A stretch of DNA of 11,313 nt from Bacillota bacterium. Its GTDB lineage: Bacteria > Armatimonadota > Hebobacteria > Hebobacterales > Hebobacteraceae. The position numbers were made by a program, and so were the translations under genes. A model generated the notes under the pieces. It worked only from the letters and a program-made list of their open reading frames with translations. It was not told the DNA's origin and ran no database searches. The stretch spans positions 1 through 11,313 of the forward strand of contig JAUVSA010000039.1 of NCBI GenBank assembly GCA_030597345.1, read 5' to 3'. Shown in pieces: positions 1-5,235 of this stretch. The stretch's first letter is position 1. Each line of letters starts with the position of its first letter.

Positions 1-2
1 AC

Positions 3-1115
3 TGGATCAACATCACCTCCCAGGGCACGGTCAATGCTGACCTCGAGGGCACCGTCTACTATCTGAGCCGAACCGTGGAGGTTATGCTGGACAGCGACGG
101 CGATTGGGCCTGGAATCATGTGTACTACTCAGATACTGACCTGCCCGGGATGGAGGACCCCCCTGACGCCGACGTGAAGGGCGGAGCAGGAGAGCTGGAG
201 GTGGGTGGGGATATTGGCGACCCGATGGACTTCCTCGACCATCCCAATGGACCCGCCGGTGGCGTCACGCTGCCCTCGCCGATGTGGGACTTGTGGCACG
301 AGTGGGTCCGTCTCGACCTAACCTGTGATCCGGTCACCTACGAGCAGCTCCCCCGTGACCCCGACGGGGACGGCATCCCCGATCCCAGATGGCCCGATCA
401 GGCTACCCTCCCCGCCTCCACCAGCCAGGCAGTGGACGCAGATCCGACGAGGCATATGTACTGGTATGGTGATTCGACCACCACCCCGCTCGATCACGCG
501 GCACATGCCGCCGATGGCCATGCCGGCTACGACGAGAACTTCTTCATGCCCGACTGGTACGATGAGGACAACCCCGACGCCTACGTCTGCAACACCAGCA
601 ACAAGCGATTCACCGTCACTTTCTCAAACGGAGATTACGTCGGCAACTACTACGTTCACGGAGACATTCACATCAAGCAGCGCGCTCACATCTACGGGAC
701 CATCATCGCCACCGGGAACGTCACCTTCTACGGCATTGAGGACTGCAACATCACCCCGGAGATCGCCAATCCCGACGACCCCTGCGATGAACGCGTCTAC
801 TATCCCGCTATTATCGCCGGCGCTGACGTGCTGGTCCGCGACCAGGGCGTCGGGGACGACGACCTGCGGGAGCGATTGCGGGTATCCGGCACAGTCTGGG
901 CCGGGAACAGCTACACCGGCCAGGCCTCGAACATCGAGGGCTGCGTGGTCGCGCCAAACGTGAGGCTCGGCGGCAACTACCTAACGCGATATGGGATAAT
1001 GGACGTCGACGGCTGCACCTATCTGCCGGGAGAGACTCCCCCCCCTTGGTTCCGGGAGCCCGACCGCGGCGAAATGCAGCCGATCCCGCGAACCTGGCGG
1101 GAACAAGGGTTGTGA
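3..1115 (+). CDS. PilX-like pilus assembly protein, C-terminal part (5' end outside window)
   Basis: The frame is open to the left edge, so the gene starts upstream; 370 residues are visible. The GTG at 75 lies inside this open frame and has no ribosome binding site, so it is not the start. The fragment has no membrane segment, as expected if the prepilin-like N-terminus is missing. Its first half is Asp/Gly-rich and includes a calcium-loop-like DPDGDGIPD at about residues 119-127. Its second half (about 202-345) is beta-rich, with short repeated turns such as HGDIHI, IYGTIIATGNV and VSGTVWAG, like the C-terminal domain of large PilX-type or DUF4900-type pilus proteins and distantly like bactofilin. 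It ends one base before the next pilin gene, so it belongs to the pilus operon. I infer a large minor pilin or tip-associated protein outside the cell. The family call rests on context and fold pattern only. Confidence 0.6.
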   Translation, partial: WINITSQGTVNADLEGTVYYLSRTVEVMLDSDGDWAWNHVYYSDTDLPGMEDPPDADVKGGAGELEVGGDIGDPMDFLDHPNGPAGGVTLPSPMWDLWHEWVRLDLTCDPVTYEQLPRDPDGDGIPDPRWPDQATLPASTSQAVDADPTRHMYWYGDSTTTPLDHAAHAADGHAGYDENFFMPDWYDEDNPDAYVCNTSNKRFTVTFSNGDYVGNYYVHGDIHIKQRAHIYGTIIATGNVTFYGIEDCNITPEIANPDDPCDERVYYPAIIAGADVLVRDQGVGDDDLRERLRVSGTVWAGNSYTGQASNIEGCVVAPNVRLGGNYLTRYGIMDVDGCTYLPGETPPPWFREPDRGEMQPIPRTWREQGL

Positions 1116-1116
1116 G

Positions 1117-1521
1117 ATGATCCCTCGCAACGTGATCCAGCAGCGCGGGCTGACGATCATTGAGGTGCTTGTGGCCTTGATCATCCTGTCCGTGGTCCTG
1201 CTGCCCATCGTGCTTGGATTCTCACAGGCCCTCATCGCCACCAGCAACTCCTCTATCACGTCCGCCGCCTCCAGCATCGCCCGAGAGAAAGCCGAGGAAC
1301 TGAAGAGCAAGCAGTTCGAGGAGCTCGACACCCAGCCGAGAGAACCCAGGGATCTGAACCCGGGAGACGGATTCTTCGAAGTAGCCGTCACAATCGAGAC
1401 AGTCAGACCGGACGACGCTGCCCACTCGGGACTGAAGAAGGCTGACGTGTCTGTCTACCGCGCCGGCGGTTCCGATCCCGTCGCCGGCATTACGACTTAC
1501 TTCACGCCATATGGCATCTGA
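1117..1521 (+). CDS. PilV-like minor pseudopilin (type IV prepilin signal)
   Basis: This 134-residue protein has a classical class III signal. A short basic leader ends in QQRG (residues 8-11), prepilin peptidase would cut after G11, and the mature protein starts LTIIEVLVAL with Glu at +5 (E16). A hydrophobic helix follows to about residue 35. The soluble part is small, with an early helix (about 46-70) and a short beta-rich end, as in PilV/GspI-type minor pilins. AAGGG at 1105-1109, seven bases before the ATG, is a good ribosome binding site inside the upstream gene; the two genes are separated by one base. The protein would be inserted in the inner membrane, processed by PilD-type peptidase and built into the pilus or pseudopilus tip. 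Calling it PilV rather than another minor pilin is inference. Confidence 0.82.
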   Translation: MIPRNVIQQRGLTIIEVLVALIILSVVLLPIVLGFSQALIATSNSSITSAASSIAREKAEELKSKQFEELDTQPREPRDLNPGDGFFEVAVTIETVRPDDAAHSGLKKADVSVYRAGGSDPVAGITTYFTPYGI

Positions 1522-1528
1522 CACTGGA

Positions 1529-1653
1529 AGCTGTTTCATAACCTCTATCTGAGATTATGAAACAGCAGCACAAGCCGTCAGGCTCCAGCAGGCGCATTTC
1601 ATGCCAGCGTCTCCAGTGGACAGCCAGGCGAGTGAGAGTTATGCAATGCGCTC
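1529..1653. repeat. Dispersed intergenic repeat, copy 1 (with 40-base extra segment)
   Basis: This matches 5121-5205 in two blocks. Bases 1529-1545 match 5121-5137 at 16 of 17 positions, and 1583-1653 match 5135-5205 at 65 of 71 with no gap. Copy 1 has 40 more bases between the blocks; the extra piece is bounded by the direct repeat CTCCAG/CTCTAT (CTC at 1543-1545 and 1583-1585). Within the long block GCGCATTTCAT (1592-1602) and ATGCAATGCGC (1641-1651) are inverted repeats at 10 of 11 positions. No transposase is present, so this resembles a REP- or MITE-like non-coding element. Its last eight bases contain the likely start codon of the PilW-like gene. Confidence 0.85.
1531..1565. other. Strong hairpin inside repeat copy 1
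   Basis: Arms CTGTTTCATAACCTC (1531-1545) and GAGATTATGAAACAG (1551-1565) pair at 14 of 15 positions around the five-base loop TATCT. It starts ten bases after the stop of the PilV-like gene. No T-run follows, so it is not a standard intrinsic terminator. An mRNA-stabilising or processing stem, or a structural part of the repeat, is more likely. Confidence 0.75.
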
Positions 1654-2182
1654 TATGGAACAAACTGCTAGCGTGGGAAACCTGAGAACCGCAACCCGCC
1701 TGACGGGCTTCAGCCTGACGGAGCTCCTGGTGGCCCTGGCTGTGGGGCTGCTGGTGGTGGCCGGACTTCACAGAATCTTCGTCGCCGGCATCACCACGCA
1801 GAACACCACCAGCGTTCAGACCCAACTGAACCGAAGAGCCCAAGTCGCCATGGATGACATGATGAGTCGGCTTCGCGGTGGCTCCGACGTTATCGAAGCC
1901 AATGCCGATCGCATCTGGTTTACAGACCAGGACGGCCTGAACGTACGCTACTGGTTGAGCGAGGGAGAACTCCTCCGTTACCGTTCCCCGGACCCCGGCA
2001 GCTACTCCGGCGGCCTGTCCTTCGCCAAGGACGTGTCCGGCCTCAGCTTCGAGTACTACGATTCCGACGGCACCCCGGTCGTCGCCGCCGGCGATACCGC
2101 TGCCGTCGTCGTCTCCCTCACGGTGGAACGCGCCGGCCACTCCTCCCGCTTGAGGTCGGCCGTTTGGCTCCGCAACAGTTAG
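1646..2182 (+). CDS. PilW-like minor pseudopilin (type IV prepilin signal)
   Basis: From the ATG at 1646 the protein has 178 residues. A leader of about 21 residues ends in RLTG, followed by the mature start FSLTELLVALAVGLLV with Glu at +5 (E26), a textbook prepilin peptidase site. The hydrophobic helix runs to about residue 40, then a helix and a beta-rich domain follow. The size and the LxQxNRRAQxAMDDMMxxLR-like region after the helix fit the PilW/GspJ group. The frame stays open back to an ATG at 1601, but 1601-1645 is the dispersed repeat, also found where no pilin follows. I therefore chose 1646, which has a weak GAGTGAGAG upstream (1630-1638); ATG 1655 is also possible. It would be a processed tip pilin. 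Of the cluster's genes it has the largest upstream gap, about 124 bases. Confidence 0.8.
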   Translation: MRSMEQTASVGNLRTATRLTGFSLTELLVALAVGLLVVAGLHRIFVAGITTQNTTSVQTQLNRRAQVAMDDMMSRLRGGSDVIEANADRIWFTDQDGLNVRYWLSEGELLRYRSPDPGSYSGGLSFAKDVSGLSFEYYDSDGTPVVAAGDTAAVVVSLTVERAGHSSRLRSAVWLRNS

Positions 2183-2187
2183 TTCCC

Positions 2188-2196
2188 GGAAAGGGG
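2188..2196 (+). promoter_or_regulatory. Ribosome binding site for the PilM-PilN fusion gene
   Basis: GGAAAGGGG lies five bases before the ATG at 2202, just after the stop of the PilW-like gene. It fixes the start of the fusion gene. Confidence 0.7.
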
Positions 2197-2201
2197 CGCT
2201 G

Positions 2202-3896
2202 ATGGCTTCGCAAAGCGACTACTTACTGGCAATCGTGCTCTCTCCCAAGCGCGTGACAGCCGCCGAGCTTCGCCTCACCGACGGTGAGGTCGAGGTCTCG
2301 GCCCTCGGCGACATCGACCCTCCGGAGGGAGCTTTCGACGGCTCTCAAGTCGCCAACGGGGAGATCCTCGGGCGCGCTATCTCTGAATTCATGGCGGAGA
2401 AGAACGTCACCGCGCGAAAAGCGGTCATGTTCCTCCCGGAGGCCGCCGCCATCACTCAGCTCATAAAACTCCCCAGCATGCCGCGCGAGGACCTGATCGG
2501 CGCCGTGCGCGCAGTCGCAGAGCGCTACGCCGTCTTCGCCGAGCGCAGCATTGCCGTGGACTGTGCCGTCGCGGAGGAGCTCGACGAAGACGGCAAGCAG
2601 ATGTTGAGCGTCCTGTTTGCCGCCTCCAGAGACGCCAATGTCGAGCAATGCCAGGAGTGCGCCCGCGCCGCCGGCCTCGAGCTCATATCCGTGGAAGCTG
2701 CCCCGGCCGCAGTGGCCAGGGCGTTCCGGGATCGCTTCTCCCCCTCTGAGGTCGTCGCTCTCGCCGTGATAGGAGAGACGAAGACCGACGTGATGATCTT
2801 CGACGATGGTATATGTCGCATCTGCTACAGCGCGAACATCGGCCTGCCCGAACAGACGGAACGGGGAGACTGGATGACCCCCGCGCCCTCAGAGCACGAC
2901 CCCTTCGTTCCCCCGCCCCAGTTGTACTCCGAGCTCACCCACTGCTTCCGCTTCTTCCAGAACCAGTTCCCCCGCCGAGCCGTCCACCGCGTCATCATCG
3001 CTGTCGATCACCCCAAAGCTGAAGCCCTTGCCTCCCACTTGGCCGAACAGCTTCAGCTCCCGGTCGAACTGGGCCGGCCTGGCCGCCGCCTGCGACTCCC
3101 GACAGATGTGAATGAAGGCGCCGCCGCTGTCTCTCGTGCATATACCCTCGCTCTCATCCACGGGAGCGCGCTCTCCGCGCTGACCGAGGGTGACGCCCTG
3201 TTCCCCATCAACCTGCTCCCAGAGGTCAGCACTTTTTGGCTCCCCGCCCGTCCCTATATCAAGGCCTCCGTGATCGTCATGGCCGTGGTGTTGGCGCTGA
3301 CTGTGATTTGGGCCCTCTCCCTGAACAAGAAGATCACTCGCAAGGAGCAAACACAGGCCTCTCTCGGCGCACAGATAGCAGCGCTTGAGCCCGAGCTGGA
3401 GGCTCTGCGCGCGGCCCAGGCCACCGAGATAGCCCTTCGCAGCGAGGTGGAGCGCCAGACCGCTCGCCTCGCCAAGCAGAGGGCCGTTCGCTGGTCTCAG
3501 ATCCTCGTCGATGTTGCCGCGCGCCTGCCTCAAGACATGTGGCTCACGCGGCTGGCATCCCCCGACAGCTCCAAGATCACCCTCACCGGCATTGCCACCA
3601 ATCGAGAGACCATTCCCAACGCCATCGAGTCCCTGTCCACCTCTCCCTACCTCAGCAATGCTGTCCTCGGCTCCCTCGCCAAGGACGATACCTATGCGCC
3701 GGGACGAAACGTGATCCGCTACCAGATCAAAGCCAAGTTGCTCAGGGGCCTCCTTCCGCCTCCGCTCCAAGCGGAAGATGCTTCCAAGTCCGAGGCGGCC
3801 GAGGCGGAGACTGGCAGTCCTTTGGAGGCGGAGTCCGACTCCGCCTCAGAAGAGCAAGCTGACGCGACTTCAGGCGCGCAAGAGGAAGAAGAATGA
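2202..3896 (+). CDS. PilM-PilN fusion (GspL-like) inner-membrane pilus assembly protein
   Basis: This 564-residue chain combines two usually separate proteins. Residues 1 to about 320 follow the actin-like PilM fold, for example AVMFLPEAAAITQLIKLPSM near residue 75 and VVALAVIGETKTDV at 184-196. FPINLLPE at 334-341 is the PilN N-terminal motif that normally docks into PilM. One membrane helix follows (about 355-374), then a coiled coil (about 378-430) and a PilN-type ferredoxin-like domain to about 515. The last 40 residues are a very acidic low-complexity tail. The layout matches GspL of type II secretion. In canonical PilM the phosphate loops read about IDIGSSS and VDIGAxxT and the adenosine loop has GGG; here they read IVLSPKR, AVIGETKT and AVDHPK, so ATP binding is doubtful. 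It should recruit PilO/PilP and link the cytoplasmic motor to the periplasmic complex. The end overlaps the next gene by four bases (ATGA). Confidence 0.85.
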   Translation: MASQSDYLLAIVLSPKRVTAAELRLTDGEVEVSALGDIDPPEGAFDGSQVANGEILGRAISEFMAEKNVTARKAVMFLPEAAAITQLIKLPSMPREDLIGAVRAVAERYAVFAERSIAVDCAVAEELDEDGKQMLSVLFAASRDANVEQCQECARAAGLELISVEAAPAAVARAFRDRFSPSEVVALAVIGETKTDVMIFDDGICRICYSANIGLPEQTERGDWMTPAPSEHDPFVPPPQLYSELTHCFRFFQNQFPRRAVHRVIIAVDHPKAEALASHLAEQLQLPVELGRPGRRLRLPTDVNEGAAAVSRAYTLALIHGSALSALTEGDALFPINLLPEVSTFWLPARPYIKASVIVMAVVLALTVIWALSLNKKITRKEQTQASLGAQIAALEPELEALRAAQATEIALRSEVERQTARLAKQRAVRWSQILVDVAARLPQDMWLTRLASPDSSKITLTGIATNRETIPNAIESLSTSPYLSNAVLGSLAKDDTYAPGRNVIRYQIKAKLLRGLLPPPLQAEDASKSEAAEAETGSPLEAESDSASEEQADATSGAQEEEE

Positions 3897-4543
3897 CTCC
3901 AAAGGATCGCACCAAGCTGCATATACAACTCGCCGCGCTGGGCGCGGTCGTCGCCTGGCTGGTTCTCTGCTTCTTCATCGCGGTCTGGCCGAGGACGACG
4001 AGGATGGGCCGCCTGACGGAGGAGGTGACCCAGTCCAAGCAGCAGCTCGCCGACATGCAGCGGGAGATCGAGAACGCCAGCATCGCGGGGCCGCCGGTCG
4101 TTGGGACCGCCCGCTTCGAGAAGTTTGGCATACTGGCCACCGACGAAGAGCAGCTCTTCCTCAGCGACCTCATCGACTTCTGCACCGAGACGAAGAACAG
4201 TCTCAACCTGGTGCGCCGCGCCGATGTCGCTCGGCCCGCCAGGACAACCACCAAGGACGCTGAGCGGGGAAGGGCCTCAAAGCAAGGCGCTGGCGCCGAG
4301 GAGGCGCCGCGGCCCGTCATCGAGCGCGTCCCTCACAACGTCAACTACTCAGGCACTTTCCTGTCTTCGTTCCATCTGCTTCGGAGGCTGGAGGCCTACA
4401 AACGACTGCTGACCGTCGAACGTGTGGAGATCTCGGCAGACACCCAACTCGGATACCCGCGGGTCAACGGCACCATCACCATTGATCTCTACCTCGTAAG
4501 GACTCCCATTCCGCCGCCCGTGGAGCCCGCCTCAGCTAGCTAG
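3893..4543 (+). CDS. pilO: PilO/GspM-like inner-membrane alignment protein
   Basis: The 216-residue protein has a short charged cytoplasmic start, one membrane helix (about 11-32), a coiled coil (about 36-62) and a C-terminal domain (about 150-208) that ends in the beta pattern VNGTITIDLYLV, as in the ferredoxin-like fold of PilO. A charged low-complexity linker (about 110-145) interrupts the middle. Size, order and topology fit PilO, the partner of PilN and PilP. The start shares ATGA with the end of the fusion gene, so translation is probably coupled. AGAGG at 3881-3885, seven bases upstream, lies within the codons for the acidic tail. GspM is the equivalent if the machine is a type II secretion system. 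Sequence conservation in this family is low, so position in the cluster is important evidence. Confidence 0.78.
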   Translation: MTPKDRTKLHIQLAALGAVVAWLVLCFFIAVWPRTTRMGRLTEEVTQSKQQLADMQREIENASIAGPPVVGTARFEKFGILATDEEQLFLSDLIDFCTETKNSLNLVRRADVARPARTTTKDAERGRASKQGAGAEEAPRPVIERVPHNVNYSGTFLSSFHLLRRLEAYKRLLTVERVEISADTQLGYPRVNGTITIDLYLVRTPIPPPVEPASAS

Positions 4544-4557
4544 CCCGGACCGACCTC

Positions 4558-4564
4558 AGAGGAG
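4558..4564 (+). promoter_or_regulatory. Ribosome binding site for the PilP-like gene
   Basis: AGAGGAG is six bases before the ATG at 4571, in the 27-base gap after the PilO-like gene. Confidence 0.7.
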
Positions 4565-4570
4565 CCGGCC

Positions 4571-5119
4571 ATGAAGTACGATAAGAAAGACAAGACCAAG
4601 CTCATTGTTCTCGCCGCGGCCTTGCTCGTCTTGTGGGCCGTCATTGGCATCCGCTACGTTGTGCTTCACCGCCATTGGGAGGCCAAGGTCAAGGCCGAGG
4701 AATCTCGCACCCATGCCCACCCGGCCGCTGTCGCCAACCCCTCTCGGCCCTCACTTCGCCTGGCCGCCCTGGTCACACCCGTCCCCCCGCCCGAGCGCGA
4801 CCCCTTCCATCCCGTGATCGCACCTCGAAGGCGCGGCGCCGCCCAGCCAGCTGCTCCCCGATCTGTCGACCAGCATGCCTCGGTGCCGTCCTTGCCGCCG
4901 CCTCCGCGCGCCTCCGCCGCCAGCTCTCGGAACACCCTCCGCGTCACTGGCATAATCCTTGGCCATCCCAACACCGCGGTTCTCCGCGTCGGGGATGATC
5001 ACCACGTCGTACAAGAGGGCGACCTGCTGACCGACCAGATTCGCGTGGAGTCCGTAGACAGAACCTCCGTTACTCTCCGCGATAGGCAGGGCACCTACGT
5101 CCTCAGATTGGGTCGCTAG
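4571..5119 (+). CDS. pilP: PilP/GspC-like periplasmic connector protein
   Basis: The 182-residue protein has a basic N-terminus, one membrane helix (about 11-32), a long Pro/Ala-rich linker with the motif RDPF at 76-79, and a compact beta domain (about 121-182) containing LRVTGIIL, NTAVLRV, VVQEGDLL and SVTLRDRQGTYVLRL. This is the homology-region fold shared by PilP and GspC, which reaches through the periplasm to the secretin. PilP is usually a lipoprotein; no lipobox cysteine is seen, and the uncleaved-looking anchor is more like GspC. It is the last gene of the cluster here. The gene for its usual partner, the secretin PilQ/GspD, does not follow, because the next genes run on the other strand. 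Confidence 0.75.
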   Translation: MKYDKKDKTKLIVLAAALLVLWAVIGIRYVVLHRHWEAKVKAEESRTHAHPAAVANPSRPSLRLAALVTPVPPPERDPFHPVIAPRRRGAAQPAAPRSVDQHASVPSLPPPPRASAASSRNTLRVTGIILGHPNTAVLRVGDDHHVVQEGDLLTDQIRVESVDRTSVTLRDRQGTYVLRLGR

Positions 5120-5120
5120 C

Positions 5121-5205
5121 AGCTGCTTCATAACCTCCAGCAGGCGCATTTCATGCCAGCGTCTCTAACGGACAGCCAGGCGAGTGAGGGTTATGACATG
5201 CGCTC
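5121..5205. repeat. Dispersed intergenic repeat, copy 2
   Basis: This is the shorter copy of the element at 1529-1653, starting two bases after the stop of the PilP-like gene in the gap between convergent genes. It lacks the 40-base hairpin segment. TTCATAACCTC (5127-5137) is nearly the reverse complement of GAGGGTTATGA (5186-5196), and GCGCATTTCAT (5144-5154) pairs with ATGACATGCGC (5193-5203) at 10 of 11 positions. The two pairings share right-arm bases, so they are alternatives or form an interlocked fold. The rest of the gap, to 5235, shows nothing clear. Confidence 0.85.
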
Positions 5206-5235
5206 CAGCGACAGCCGGCTCGACCCGCCTCCCTG

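Noticed and set aside
75..95. GAGGTTATG near 77-85 as a third copy of the repeat end
   Set aside because: Only about nine bases match and it lies within coding sequence, so chance is enough to explain it.
1531..1565. Hairpin as an intrinsic terminator after the PilV-like gene
   Set aside because: No T-run follows the stem, and the next pilin gene continues in the same direction, so termination here is not supported.
2202..5119. Naming the cluster outright as type II secretion (gspL-gspM-gspC)
   Set aside because: The fusion is GspL-like, but the INLLPE motif and the PilV/PilW-like and large PilX-like proteins upstream favour a type IV pilus. The decisive genes are outside the window.
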